A DNA stretch of 64,000 nucleotides. Source: Roseicella sp. DB1501. GTDB lineage: Bacteria; Pseudomonadota; Alphaproteobacteria; Acetobacterales; Acetobacteraceae. Positions within the stretch are counted from its first letter, which is position 1. Each line of letters opens with the position of its first letter. Where the stretch lies: positions 62,001-126,000 of the forward strand of contig NZ_JABFHG010000011.1 in NCBI RefSeq assembly GCF_013112485.1, in the 5' to 3' direction. Made by a program: the position numbers and the translations under genes. Below the pieces are notes generated by a model. That model saw nothing but the letters and a program-made list of their open reading frames with translations. It had not been told where the DNA came from and searched no databases. This document shows positions 10,121-18,679 of the stretch, piece after piece.

Positions 10121-11227
10121 TCAGCGCTTGTAGCGATGGGGAACGAAGGGGGTGGGGGCGATGCGGGCCGGCAGGGCCTTGCCGCGCACCATCAGGTCGA
10201 GCGGCGTGCCGTCCTCGGCCTGCGCGCGCGCGACATAGCCCATGGCCATCGGGGCGTTCAGCGAGGGGCCGAAGCCGCCGGAGGTGACCTCGCCGACCGG
10301 GCCGCCATCGGCGGCATGGATCGGGGTATGGGCGCGGGCGGGCTGCCGCCCCTCCGGCCGCAGGCCAACGCGCAGCCGGGCCGGGCCATCGGCCAGCTCC
10401 TGCCGCACCCGCGCCGCGCCGGGGAAGTCCCATGCCATGCGCCGGCGCTTGCCGATCGCCCAGGTGAGCGCCGCCTCCACCGGGCTGGTCGTCTCGTCGA
10501 TATCGTTGCCGTAGAGGCAAAGCCCGGCCTCGAGCCGCAGCGAGTCGCGGGCGCCGAGCCCGGCCGGCTGCACGCCCGGCTGCTCCAGCAGCAGCCGCGC
10601 CAGCGCCTCGGCCCGGTCGGCGGCGACGCTGATCTCGACCCCGTCCTCGCCGGTATAGCCGGAGCGCGAGGCGAGCACCGGGATGCCGCCGATCTCCGCC
10701 TCGGCCACCCCCATGAAGGAGAGGGCGGCGAGCGCCGGGGCGAGGCGGTCCAGCAGCCCGGCGACGGCCGGGCCCTGCAGCGCCAGCAGGGCCCGCTCGG
10801 GCAGCGGGCGCAGGGTGACGCCGGCCGGCAGGGCGGCCTCGATCAGCGGGAAGTCCTGCGCCTTGCGGCTGGCATTGACGACGAGGAAGAGCCGGTCGCC
10901 GAGATTGGCCACCATGAAGTCGTCGAAGATGCCGCCCGCCTCGGTCGTCAGCAGGCCGTAGCGCTGGCGGCCTGGCTTCAGCCCCTGGATGTCGGCCGGC
11001 GTCACCCGCTCGAGCGCCGCGGCCGCGCCCTCGCCGCGCAGCTCCGCCTGGCCCATATGCGAGACGTCGAAGAGCGCCGCGGCGCTGCGGCAGTGCAGGT
11101 GCTCGGCCATGATGCCGGCCGGGTACTGCACCGGCATGGCATAGCCGGCGAAGCCCACCATGCGCCCGCCGAGCGCGCGATGCAGGCCGCCGAGCGGCGT
11201 TTCGAGCAATGTGTCCGGTTCTGCCAC
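10121..11227 (-). CDS. gcvT: Aminomethyltransferase, glycine cleavage T-protein
   Basis: This roughly 368-residue tetrahydrofolate-dependent enzyme releases ammonia and forms methylene-THF from the aminomethyl group on GcvH. Family motifs include GGRMVGFAGYAMPVQYP near the N-terminus, YGLLTTEAGGIFDD, and SRSGYTGEDGVE. I chose the GTG at 11227, which has AGGGGGGACC just before it and gives the usual N-terminus. An in-frame GTG at 11242 would add five residues, but lies in a hairpin (GCCACG/CGTGGC). That hairpin sits between the riboswitch and the start and may be part of the expression platform. It is the first gene of the gcv operon. Confidence 0.95.
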   Translation of the reverse strand: MAEPDTLLETPLGGLHRALGGRMVGFAGYAMPVQYPAGIMAEHLHCRSAAALFDVSHMGQAELRGEGAAAALERVTPADIQGLKPGRQRYGLLTTEAGGIFDDFMVANLGDRLFLVVNASRKAQDFPLIEAALPAGVTLRPLPERALLALQGPAVAGLLDRLAPALAALSFMGVAEAEIGGIPVLASRSGYTGEDGVEISVAADRAEALARLLLEQPGVQPAGLGARDSLRLEAGLCLYGNDIDETTSPVEAALTWAIGKRRRMAWDFPGAARVRQELADGPARLRVGLRPEGRQPARAHTPIHAADGGPVGEVTSGGFGPSLNAPMAMGYVARAQAEDGTPLDLMVRGKALPARIAPTPFVPHRYKR

Positions 11228-11273
11228 GGTCCCCCCTGCCACGGCTGCGTGGCGCGAGTTGCTGCTCCGTGGC

Positions 11274-11477
11274 CCCCCTCTGTCCGGTGACCTGAGAGAT
11301 TCGGCCGGCTGGCTTGCGGCCTTACTCCGTCGGTGCCGGCCGCCCTGCGGCTGCCAGGCTTTCCAGAGGCCCCTTCCCCACGCGGCCCTTCTGCCTGAGC
11401 GTTTCCGGGGGCCGGTTGCGCCTTCGGCGGGGAGGCTGCCCGGCCATCACGGCCGGATGCCTCCCTCTCTCCCGCGC
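11274..11477 (-). promoter_or_regulatory. Tandem glycine riboswitch upstream of gcvT
   Basis: Read on the minus strand, the leader begins GCGCGGGAGAGAGG. The first aptamer core has CCGCCGAAGGCGCAA and then CGCTCAGGCAGAAGGGCC. A second aptamer follows with CACCGACGGAGTAAGGC and AATCTCTCAGGTCACCGG. The pairs CCGAAGG-GCAA / CTCAGGCA-AAGG are the conserved glycine aptamer signatures, and two copies in a row are the usual cooperative form. In other bacteria this element turns on glycine cleavage genes when glycine is abundant. It ends about 45 bases before the gcvT start. Confidence 0.9.
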
Positions 11478-11584
11478 GGGATCAGCGGGAGCGTCAGGTC
11501 TAACCCGCCCCGCCCCGCCGGCGCAACCGCGCCGCGCCCGGCGATCGAGGAGCAGGAAGGCGAAACCTTCCGGTGCCTAGTAAG

Positions 11585-11712
11585 ACGCCTGTCGCAACCG
11601 TTGCCGCCCGTTGCCCTGCCGTGGCTTCGCCGCGGCAGGCTGTGACGGTTCTTGAGCCGGAGGGACTCCCTGGGGGCCCCGCGAAGCCGCGCAGCGGTTC
11701 TGCGGGGAACTA
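11585..11712 (+). repeat. Dispersed intergenic repeat R3, copy 1
   Basis: About 95 bases closely match the reverse complement of about 15039-15128. The shared core includes CGCGGCAGGCTGTGACGGTTC at 11631-11651 (one base over the first twenty). A GC-rich hairpin follows (CCCCGC...GCGGGG, 11677-11707). It fills the space between the gcv leader and the 3' end of the lipoprotein gene and codes for nothing I recognise. Confidence 0.75.
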
Positions 11713-11714
11713 GA

Positions 11715-12266
11715 TCATCGCGGCCCGCGCCGACGGTTGAGGGCGAGGTCCTCCGGCGTCAGGTCGAAGGACACATAGACCTTGTAGTCGGTGCCGCGCC
11801 GCCCCTCCCCGACCGGCAGCGAGAGGCTGACCGGCGCACTCTCGGCGTTCATGCGGGTCTCGTTGCGGGCGAAGAGGATTCGGTCGACGAAGCTGTGTCG
11901 GGCCAGGATGCGCTCGTCCCGCGCATCGACCACGGCGACGAACCAGGGCAGGTCGACGACGCGCCCCTCGGTGCCGGCCCCACGCTCGATGGCGAAATTG
12001 GCGGTCAGCGTGACATCGATGCTACGATTCTTGCTGCCGGGGTTGCAGCCGCCGCTGATCCCGGAGAGCCGCGCATCCCATTCCAGCGTCGTCAGGTCCC
12101 GCACCGCGCCGGGGCGATAGCGCGTGAGATCCGCCCCTTCCGCCAGGATGCCCGGCCGCGGGCAGGCCACCGGCAGCCGCTGATTGCTCGCATCCCCGCA
12201 CCCCGAAAGCGCCAGGGCCGCCATGATGCCCATGGCACCCAGGACAAACCGCACCCGCATCCCCAT
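11715..12266 (-). CDS. Predicted lipoprotein of unknown function
   Basis: This is a 183-residue protein with a lipoprotein signal: positive start MGMRVR, hydrophobic core, and lipobox LSGC with the modified cysteine at residue 23. The mature part is soluble and has no family I recognise. It may fold as a beta-rich domain, because it holds alternating hydrophobic segments such as [12 protein letters not shown] and [11 protein letters not shown] chose the ATG at 12266, which follows AAGGGGGAAG. An ATG two codons in is an alternative. It is divergent from ispH. Confidence 0.75.
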   Translation of the reverse strand: MGMRVRFVLGAMGIMAALALSGCGDASNQRLPVACPRPGILAEGADLTRYRPGAVRDLTTLEWDARLSGISGGCNPGSKNRSIDVTLTANFAIERGAGTEGRVVDLPWFVAVVDARDERILARHSFVDRILFARNETRMNAESAPVSLSLPVGEGRRGTDYKVYVSFDLTPEDLALNRRRGPR

Positions 12267-12384
12267 CTTCCCCCTTGAGCCCAAAGCCGCGCTGGCTAGT
12301 GTGCGCCCCTGGATACCATCCAGGCGCACCCTGCCCGCCGGCCGGCCGGCACGGCAACCCGTGGCCCGCGAGCGAACCCGACCC

Positions 12385-13368
12385 ATGCACCAGATCACCA
12401 CCGCACGCCCCAGGGACGCCGGCGGCAAGCCCAGCCTGAACGTCCTGCTGGCCGGCCCGCGCGGCTTCTGCGCCGGCGTGGATCGCGCCATCAAGATCGT
12501 CGAGGAGGCGATCCGCCGCTACGGCGCGCCTGTCTATGTCCGGCACGAGATCGTACACAACCGCTACGTCGTCGAGAGCCTGGAGCGCCAGGGGGCGATC
12601 TTCGTCGAGGAGCTGGACGAGGTGCCGGACGACGCGCCGGTGGTCTTCAGCGCCCATGGCGTGCCGAAATCCGTCCCCGCCGAGGCGAGCCGGCGCAAGC
12701 TCTTCTACCTCGACGCCACCTGCCCCCTGGTCAGCAAGGTGCACCGGGAGGCGGAGCAGCACTTCGCCCGCAGCCGCCACATCCTGCTGATCGGCCATGC
12801 CGGCCATCCGGAGGTGGTGGGCACGATGGGCCAGCTGCCGCAGGGCACGGTGACGCTGATCGAGGACGAGGAGCAGGCGCGCAGCGTCCCGGTGCCGATG
12901 GACCGGCCGCTCGCCTTCATCACCCAGACCACCCTCTCGGTGGACGACACCGCCGGCATCGTCGCGGCGCTGCGCCAGCGCTTCCCGGCGATCCACGCCC
13001 CGGCGAAGGAGGATATCTGCTATGCCACCACCAACCGCCAGGCGGCGGTGAAGGCGATCGCACCGCGGGCGGAGCTGATGGTGGTGGTCGGCGCGCCCAA
13101 TTCCTCGAACTCGCTGCGGCTGGTGGAGGTGGCGAAGCGGGCCGGCTGCCCGCGCGCCATCATGGTGCAGCGCGGCCGCGACCTCGACCCCTCCCTCGCC
13201 GCCGGGCTCGGCACGGTCGGCATCACCGCCGGCGCCAGCGCCCCCGAGGTTCTGGTCGAGGAGGTGCTGGCCCGCCTTTCCGAGCATTTCGAGATCGCCA
13301 TCGAGGAGGTGGTGGTCGCCGAGGAGCGCATCACCTTCAAGCTGCCCTCCGGCCTGCAGCCGGCTTGA
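12385..13368 (+). CDS. ispH: 4-hydroxy-3-methylbut-2-enyl diphosphate reductase
   Basis: This 327-residue iron-sulfur enzyme does the last step of the MEP pathway and makes IPP and DMAPP. The three cysteines that hold the cluster are C29 in [13 protein letters not shown]113 in [11 protein letters not shown] and C212 in [11 protein letters not shown]. The proton-relay histidines (EIVHN, SAHGVP) and the TTN motif are present. The start is the ATG at 12385; the open frame reaches further upstream with no family match. It is followed by a small hairpin and repeat R2 before thrB. Confidence 0.97.
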   Translation: MHQITTARPRDAGGKPSLNVLLAGPRGFCAGVDRAIKIVEEAIRRYGAPVYVRHEIVHNRYVVESLERQGAIFVEELDEVPDDAPVVFSAHGVPKSVPAEASRRKLFYLDATCPLVSKVHREAEQHFARSRHILLIGHAGHPEVVGTMGQLPQGTVTLIEDEEQARSVPVPMDRPLAFITQTTLSVDDTAGIVAALRQRFPAIHAPAKEDICYATTNRQAAVKAIAPRAELMVVVGAPNSSNSLRLVEVAKRAGCPRAIMVQRGRDLDPSLAAGLGTVGITAGASAPEVLVEEVLARLSEHFEIAIEEVVVAEERITFKLPSGLQPA

Positions 13369-13376
13369 TTCCGATG

Positions 13377-13402
13377 CCCCTGATGCGTGACCGCCTCAGG
13401 GG
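13377..13402. terminator. Small inverted repeat after ispH
   Basis: CCCCTGA at 13377 pairs with TCAGGGG at 13396 across a 12-base loop. It begins 9 bases after the ispH stop. There is no T-run, so it is only a weak terminator candidate. Confidence 0.35.
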
Positions 13403-13423
13403 TCCCATTCGATGTCCCTTTGG

Positions 13424-13512
13424 CGCCGGGCGCAAACCTCCGGTTTGCCTGGCTTCGCGCCACTCGGCGCGGGCCCCGTTCGGGGCCTCGGACCGGTCAA
13501 GGGACCGGTCCG
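13424..13512 (+). repeat. Triple-hairpin repeat R2, copy 1
   Basis: This is an 89-base unit containing three palindromes in a row: GCAAACCTCCGGTTTGC, GGGCCCCGTTCGGGGCC and GACCGGTCAAGGGACCGGTC. Nearly the same unit lies at 36738-36827 in the same orientation. The segment between the first and second hairpins differs most between copies, while the hairpins are kept. It lies between ispH and thrB. Confidence 0.8.
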
Positions 13513-13577
13513 CTGGCATGGTTCGGATGGCCTAAGGGGCATTCAGCTTTCGGCACGATCCGCTGTAGAAGCCCCGC

Positions 13578-14558
13578 ATGGCCGTCTATACCGAAGTCAC
13601 CGACGAGGCGCTGCGCGCCTTCCTCGCCGACTATGCCCTCGGCGAGCTGCTCGCCTTCCGCGGCATCACCGAGGGGGTCGAGAACTCGAATTACGCGCTG
13701 AAGACCGCGGCGGGCGACTTCATCCTGACCCTGTACGAGAAGCGGGTCGATCCGCGCGAGCTGCCCTGGTTCCTCGCCCTAATGGAGCACCTGGTGGCGC
13801 GCGGCATCGACTGCCCGCTGCCAGTGAAGGCGGCGGATGGCCTCGCGCTGCGCAGCCTCGCGGGGCGGCCGGCGGCGATCTGCACCTTCCTCCCCGGCCT
13901 CTGGCCCCGCCGCGTGCGGCCGGAGCATTGCGCGCCACTCGGCGGGGCGCTGGCGCGGCTGCACCTGGCCGGGGCGGATTTCGCCGAGATGCGGCCGAAC
14001 AGCCTCGGCCCCGCCGCCTGGGGGCCGCTGCTGGAGCGCTGCCGGCCGGGCTGCGACGCGGTGCAGCCCGGCCTCGTCGCCGAGCTGGACGCGGCGCTCG
14101 CCGGCATCCTCGCCGTCTGGCCGGAGGGGGAGGCGCTGCCCGCCGGACAGATCCATGCCGATCTGTTCCCCGACAACGTCTTCTTCCTCGACGGGGCGGA
14201 TGGCCGGCCCTGCGTCTCCGGCCTGATCGACTTCTACTTCGCCTGCACCGACCTGCTGGCCTATGACATCGCCGTCTGTCTGAACGCTTGGTGCTTCGAG
14301 GCGGACGGCTCCTACAACGTGACCCGGGCGCATGCGCTGCTCGCCGCCTACCAGCGGCTGCGGCCGCTCTCGGCGGCGGAGCGGGCGGCGCTGCCGGTGC
14401 TCTGCCGCGGCGCGGCGCTCCGCTTCCTGCTGACGCGGCTCTACGACTGGACGGCGACGCCGGTCGGGGCGCTGGTCACCCGCAAGGACCCGCTGGAATA
14501 CCTGCGCAAGCTGCGCTTCTTCTCCCGTGCCGAGGGGCCCGCCTCCCTTGGACTCTGA
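13578..14558 (+). CDS. thrB: Homoserine kinase (ThrB, aminoglycoside-phosphotransferase fold)
   Basis: This is the 326-residue homoserine kinase of the type found in alphaproteobacteria and pseudomonads, unrelated to the GHMP-type enzyme of E. coli. It phosphorylates homoserine for threonine synthesis. The opening [11 protein letters not shown] and [13 protein letters not shown] match the family. The kinase catalytic loop [12 protein letters not shown] is near residue 191 and the metal-binding [12 protein letters not shown] follows about 25 residues later. rnhA overlaps its last 32 bases. The threonine synthase gene is in this window too, 15 kb away. Confidence 0.95.
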   Translation: MAVYTEVTDEALRAFLADYALGELLAFRGITEGVENSNYALKTAAGDFILTLYEKRVDPRELPWFLALMEHLVARGIDCPLPVKAADGLALRSLAGRPAAICTFLPGLWPRRVRPEHCAPLGGALARLHLAGADFAEMRPNSLGPAAWGPLLERCRPGCDAVQPGLVAELDAALAGILAVWPEGEALPAGQIHADLFPDNVFFLDGADGRPCVSGLIDFYFACTDLLAYDIAVCLNAWCFEADGSYNVTRAHALLAAYQRLRPLSAAERAALPVLCRGAALRFLLTRLYDWTATPVGALVTRKDPLEYLRKLRFFSRAEGPASLGL

Positions 14559-15000
14559 GGAGACGGCGCAGCCGGTCGAGATCTGGACCGATGGCGGCTG
14601 CAAGCCCAATCCCGGCCCCGGCGGCTGGGCGGCGATCCTGCGCTACGGCGAGGTGGAACGGGAGCTCTCGGGCGGCGATCCGGCGACCACCAACAACCGG
14701 ATGGAGCTGATGGCGGCGATCAGCGCGCTCGAGGCGCTGAAGCGGCCCTGCACGGTGGTGCTGCACACGGACAGCGAATATGTCCGCAACGGCATCAGCC
14801 GCTGGATCAATGGCTGGGTCCGCAACAATTGGCGCAACGCGGCGAAGGAGCCGGTGGCGAACATGGTGCTTTGGCAGCGGCTGCTCGCCGCCGCCAAGCC
14901 GCATCAGGTGGAATGGCGCTGGGTGCGCGGCCATGCCGGCGACCCGATGAACGAGCGGGCAGACCGGCTGGCGACCGAAGCGCGGCTGCGGCTGGGGTAA
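14527..15000 (+). CDS. rnhA: Ribonuclease HI
   Basis: This is a 157-residue RNase H that cuts the RNA strand of RNA-DNA hybrids. The four acidic catalytic residues are visible: D in [14 protein letters not shown] in [11 protein letters not shown] in [11 protein letters not shown] and D in MNERADRLA. The start is uncertain. A GTG at 14527 overlaps thrB, and a TTG at 14548 would give a start just before [12 protein letters not shown]. Either gives a full domain. Overlap with thrB implies cotranscription, an arrangement also seen in other alphaproteobacteria. Confidence 0.95.
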   Translation: MPRGPPPLDSEETAQPVEIWTDGGCKPNPGPGGWAAILRYGEVERELSGGDPATTNNRMELMAAISALEALKRPCTVVLHTDSEYVRNGISRWINGWVRNNWRNAAKEPVANMVLWQRLLAAAKPHQVEWRWVRGHAGDPMNERADRLATEARLRLG

Positions 15001-15002
15001 GA

Positions 15003-15131
15003 ACGTCCCGCGAAGCCGCGAAGCGGTTTTGTGGGGGCCCCATAGAGTCTCCTCCTGCCCAGGAACCGTCACAGCCTGCCGCGGCAAAGCCGCAGCAGAG
15101 CAACGGGCAGCGACGGCTTTGATAGGCGCTT
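15003..15131 (-). repeat. Dispersed intergenic repeat R3, copy 2
   Basis: This is the inverted partner of the copy at 11585-11712. On the minus strand it has CCGCGGCAGGCTGTGACGG and then a GC hairpin in the same position as copy 1. It lies between the convergent 3' ends of rnhA and the glycosyltransferase gene, where it could act as a bidirectional terminator. Confidence 0.75.
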
Positions 15132-15145
15132 CAAGAGGCAGCAAC

Positions 15146-16204
15146 TCACCGCATCGGCACAAGCTGGCAGCGGAAATCCGCGGCGCAGACCTCCCAGGAG
15201 TAGCGTTCGGCATGGCGCCGGCAGGCGGCGCGGTCGCAATCGAGCGCCGCGAGCGCGGCGCGCCGCAGATCCTCGTCCAGCACCCCGGCGCCGGAGCCGG
15301 GGATGACGTCGAGCGGCCCGGTCACCGGAAAGGCCGCGACCGGCGTGCCGCAAGCCATCGCCTCCAGCATCACCAGGCCGAAGGTGTCGGTGCGGGAGGG
15401 GAAGACGAATGCATCGGCGCCGGCATAGGCGCGGGCCAGCGCCTCGCCCTGCCGCCAGCCGGCGAAATGCACCGCCGGGAAGCGCCGCGCCAGCGCCTCG
15501 CGCTGCGGCCCGTCGCCGACCACCACCTTCGATCCCGGCAGGTCGAGGGTGAGGAAGGCCTCGATGTTCTTCTCCACCGCGACGCGCCCGGCATAGAGGA
15601 AGACCGGCCGCGGCAGCGGCCAGTCCTCGCGCGGCGCCGGGCGGAACAGGTCGAGATCGACGCCGCGGGTCCAGGGCCGCAACTGGGTGAAGCCGCGGGC
15701 GGCGAGCTCGCCGCGCAGCGAGGGCGTGGCGGCGAAGGTGCCGCGCCCGGCCTCGTGGAAGCGGCGCAGCACCGACCAAGCGAAGCGCGGCGGCAGGCCG
15801 ATGCGGGCCTCGAGGTAGTCCGGGAATTTGGTGTGGAAGCTGGTGGTGAAGGGCCAGCCGCGACGCCGGCAGAGGGCGCGCATCGCCCAGCCCAGCGGGC
15901 CTTCGGTGGCGATGTGGACCGCGCTCGGGCGGAAGGCGTCGACCATGGCGGCAAGGGCGCGGCGCGGCCGCAGCGCCAGGCGGATCTCCGGATAGCTCGG
16001 CAGCGGCAGGGTGCGGAAGCGGTCGGGCCCGATCACCTCCACCGCATCGCCCTGCACCCGCAGCCGCCCGGCGATGGTGGCGAGGGTGCGCACCACGCCG
16101 TTCACCTGCGGGTGCCAGGCATCGGTGACGATCAGCAGCCGCAGCGCCCCGGCCCCGCCCGGCCCCGTCGCCGCGCCTTCCGGCACGGCCGCGTCGAGCA
16201 GCAT
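15146..16204 (-). CDS. Family 4 glycosyltransferase, probably lipid- or envelope-linked
   Basis: This 352-residue GT-B glycosyltransferase has an N-terminal domain with DAWHPQVNGVVRTL and SFHTKFPDYLEAR. The C-terminal nucleotide-sugar domain has FLYAGRVAVEKNIEAFL, VVGDGPQREAL and the EX7E-type motif FPSRTDTFGLVMLEAMACG. This layout is close to bacterial alpha-mannosyl or glucosyl transferases that act on diacylglycerol or phosphatidylinositol. The start is the ATG at 16204, 11 bases after the phosphoesterase stop, so the two form an operon. With the kinase-like gene next door, a glycolipid role is a fair inference. The sugar and acceptor are unknown. Confidence 0.85.
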   Translation of the reverse strand: MLLDAAVPEGAATGPGGAGALRLLIVTDAWHPQVNGVVRTLATIAGRLRVQGDAVEVIGPDRFRTLPLPSYPEIRLALRPRRALAAMVDAFRPSAVHIATEGPLGWAMRALCRRRGWPFTTSFHTKFPDYLEARIGLPPRFAWSVLRRFHEAGRGTFAATPSLRGELAARGFTQLRPWTRGVDLDLFRPAPREDWPLPRPVFLYAGRVAVEKNIEAFLTLDLPGSKVVVGDGPQREALARRFPAVHFAGWRQGEALARAYAGADAFVFPSRTDTFGLVMLEAMACGTPVAAFPVTGPLDVIPGSGAGVLDEDLRRAALAALDCDRAACRRHAERYSWEVCAADFRCQLVPMR

Positions 16205-16215
16205 CGGCAGGCCGG

Positions 16216-17025
16216 TCAGGCCGCGGCGATGGCCGGGCGCGCCGCGCCGGGCCAGAGCGACAGATGGTTCTCGCGCGCCCAGTCGACCAGTTCGAAGCGC
16301 CCGTCCGCATGCTCGACCAGCGCGGTGCAGCTCTCCACCCAGTCGCCGTCGTTCATGTAGAGCACGCCCTGCACCCGCCGCATCTCGGCATGGTGGATAT
16401 GGCCGCAGACCACGCCGTCGAGGCCGCGCCGCTTCGCCTCGTTCGCCAAAGCGAGCTCGAAGCGGTCGATCGCCTTCACCGCCTCCTTCACCTGCCGCTT
16501 CAGCCATTGCGAGAGCGACCAGTAGGGATAGCCGAGGCGCCGGCGCGCGGCGTTGAACAGCCGGTTCAGGGTGAGCGCCCAGTCATAGGCCCAGTCGCCG
16601 AGATGGGCCAAAACCTTGGCGTAGCGGATGACGCCGTCGAACTCGTCGCCATGGATGATGAGGTAGCGCCGGCCATCGGCCGCCTCGTGCACCGCCTCGC
16701 GCAGCATGCGCACCCCCGCCACCTCGAAGCCGAGGCCGAGCCAGTCGCGGAACATCTCGTCATGGTTGCCGGGGATGTAGGTGACCTCCACGCCGCGCCG
16801 CGCCATGCGCAGGATCTGCCGCAGCACCTCGTCGAAATCCTCGGTCCAGTACCAGGATTTGCGCAGCCGCCAGCCATCGACGATGTCGCCGACCAGGAAG
16901 AGCCGCTCGCATTCCGTCCGCCGCAGGAAGTCGAGCAGGAAATCCGCCCGGCAGCCGCGGGTGCCGAGATGCACGTCCGAGAGGAAGATCGTGCGGTAGC
17001 GGCGTCTGGTCTCGGTCGTCTGCAT
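16216..17025 (-). CDS. UDP-2,3-diacylglucosamine diphosphatase-like metallophosphoesterase
   Basis: This 269-residue calcineurin-fold phosphoesterase carries the full metal-ligand series: FLSDVHLG, GDIVDGW, IPGNHDEMF, IHGDEFD and CGHIHHAEM. It most resembles the LpxH2-like proteins of alphaproteobacteria, which lie at the membrane surface and cleave pyrophosphate bonds in lipids or nucleotides. True lipid A processing is not proven, since many members of this group have no shown role. The start is the ATG at 17025, after AAGGCAGG. It is the first gene of a two-gene unit with the glycosyltransferase and is divergent from the diacylglycerol-kinase-like gene. Confidence 0.82.
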   Translation of the reverse strand: MQTTETRRRYRTIFLSDVHLGTRGCRADFLLDFLRRTECERLFLVGDIVDGWRLRKSWYWTEDFDEVLRQILRMARRGVEVTYIPGNHDEMFRDWLGLGFEVAGVRMLREAVHEAADGRRYLIIHGDEFDGVIRYAKVLAHLGDWAYDWALTLNRLFNAARRRLGYPYWSLSQWLKRQVKEAVKAIDRFELALANEAKRRGLDGVVCGHIHHAEMRRVQGVLYMNDGDWVESCTALVEHADGRFELVDWARENHLSLWPGAARPAIAAA

Positions 17026-17318
17026 CGCACCTGCCTTCGGCCCTCCCGTCCCGGGGCGGCCCCGGGCGGGATGCTTGCGCGTGCCGGCAGTAGCCCGATC
17101 CGCGCGACAGGTCGGTGACGCTTCAATGACGCGATCGGGAAAGGCGCTCCGCAACCCTGAATGTCACGCCCCTGCCATATCGTCGTCGCGCGAGTGTCGC
17201 CGAGGCGTCGCTAAAGCAGTTCGCCGCAGGGCGGGGAGACGCCCGGAGGCGAGACTCCGTGCCTGGCGCGAACCGCGGCCCGGTCGGGGCGGTCGCTGCG
17301 CAGCACCGGGACGGCAGC

Positions 17319-18257
17319 ATGCTCATCCTGTTCAACCCCGCGGCCGGGACGCGCCGGCGGCGGCGCTTGCTCCGCGCCCTCGGCGCCCTGGCGCGGGCCG
17401 GACGGCCGGCAGAGGTCGCGGAGACCCGCCATCCCGGCCACGCGACGGCACTGGCGCGCGAGGCGGCGGCGGCCGGCACGCCGCTCGTCGTCGCGGCCGG
17501 CGGCGACGGCACGATCGCCGAGGTGGCGGCGGGGCTCGCGGGCAGCGAAGCGCGGCTCGGCATCCTTCCCTTCGGCACGGCCAATGTCCTGGCCTGGGAG
17601 CTCGGGCTGCCGCTGCAGCCGGAAGCCGCGGCCGACATCCTCGCCCATGGCTGCCCGTGCCTGCTGCGGCCGGGGATCGCGCGTTTCGGGAATGGCGGGC
17701 AGCGGCTCTTCGTGCAGATGCTCGGCGCCGGCTTCGATGCCGAGGTGGTGCGGCGGCTCGATCTCGGGCTGAAGCGGCGATTCGGCCGCGGCGCCTATGT
17801 TCTGCAGGGGATGCGCGAGTTGCCGCGCTACCGCCATCCGCGCTTCGTTGCCGAACTCGATGGCGAGGCGGTGGAGGTGGCGAGCGCCATCGTCAGCAAG
17901 GGACGGCTCTATGCCGGACGTCATCTGCTGGCGCCGGCGGCGCGGCCGGGCGCGGCGGGCTTCCAGGTGGCGCTGTTCCGACGGGGCGGCGCCTGGCGGG
18001 CGGCGCTCTCCGGCTTGGCCCTGCCGCTCGACCTGTTGCCGCGCCTGCCGGGGGTGGAGTTGCGCGCGGCGCGGCGGGTGGTTCTGCGGGGCGAGGCGGT
18101 GCCGGTGCAGGCGGATGGCGATTCGGCGGGCAGCTTGCCCGTCACGATCGTGGAGGCAGCCGGGCCGATCCCGGTGATGCTGCCGGCGTCGGCCCAGACC
18201 ATGATCCGCTCACACAGGGTCGCGGATCAGGGTCCAGGCCGTTGTTTGATCGCGTGA
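17319..18257 (+). CDS. Diacylglycerol kinase family lipid kinase with a repeat-derived tail
   Basis: This is a 312-residue protein of the DAGK catalytic family (LCB5/YegS-like). The nucleotide-binding part opens with LILFNPAAGTRRRRR and has AAGGDGTIAEVAAGL and LPFGTANVLAWELGLP. These cytoplasmic enzymes phosphorylate lipid alcohols. I chose the ATG at 17319 because the family begins there; a GTG at 17259 with GGAGG upstream would add 20 residues without family character. The last 20 residues (from QTMIRSHR to CLIA) are encoded by repeat R1 copy D, so the native C-terminus has been replaced. Its neighbours, the phosphoesterase and glycosyltransferase, suggest a shared lipid task. Confidence 0.88.
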   Translation: MLILFNPAAGTRRRRRLLRALGALARAGRPAEVAETRHPGHATALAREAAAAGTPLVVAAGGDGTIAEVAAGLAGSEARLGILPFGTANVLAWELGLPLQPEAAADILAHGCPCLLRPGIARFGNGGQRLFVQMLGAGFDAEVVRRLDLGLKRRFGRGAYVLQGMRELPRYRHPRFVAELDGEAVEVASAIVSKGRLYAGRHLLAPAARPGAAGFQVALFRRGGAWRAALSGLALPLDLLPRLPGVELRAARRVVLRGEAVPVQADGDSAGSLPVTIVEAAGPIPVMLPASAQTMIRSHRVADQGPGRCLIA

Positions 18258-18269
18258 TTCACGCTCTAG
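18196..18269 (-). repeat. Palindromic repeat R1, copy D (deleted form)
   Basis: This 74-base copy matches the other R1 copies read on the minus strand but lacks about 31 internal bases after CTAGAGCGTGA. It keeps GCGATCAAACAACGGCCTGG and the ATGATCCGC half-palindromes. It overlaps the 3' end of the lipid kinase gene, supplying 20 codons and the stop. Confidence 0.8.
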
Positions 18270-18329
18270 GGAACGCAGCGGGCGGCGGCACGTCAGGGAC
18301 GGCAGCAAGACACCGGTGACGGCGATGGC

Positions 18330-18512
18330 TCAGCCTTCGCGGCGGAGCGCCATCACGGCGGCGGCGAGGCCGCTGGCGAGGGAGACGGCACCGAAGGCTG
18401 GCGCGGCCAGCAGGGCGCCCGAGGCCAGCGCCGCGGCCGGCACCAGCGCCAGGGCCACCATGGACAGCCCGGCGACGGCGGCGAGCACGGCGAGGAAGCA
18501 CAGGGCGATCAT
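18330..18512 (-). CDS. Small two-helix membrane protein
   Basis: This is a 60-residue hydrophobic protein. A good AGGAGGT site lies 9 bases before its ATG at 18512, the main reason to accept it. Two likely membrane segments (about 2-27 and 30-54) are rich in Ala, Leu and Val, and a short basic tail ends RREG. I recognise no family. It stands alone between R1 copy D and the Tim44-domain gene. Confidence 0.6.
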   Translation of the reverse strand: MIALCFLAVLAAVAGLSMVALALVPAAALASGALLAAPAFGAVSLASGLAAAVMALRREG

Positions 18513-18679
18513 GAAACGGGACCTCCTGGAATAGGACAGATGGCAGCGTGCTGCCACGATCATGCCATGATTTGGCCCTTCTTCACCACAATTGCGACTG
18601 CGCCGCCCCGGCGAAAGGCCGAGACGGCGCAAATGTGACCAAAAGACGACGGCGGGAGCGGGGACGGCGCCCCGCCCGG

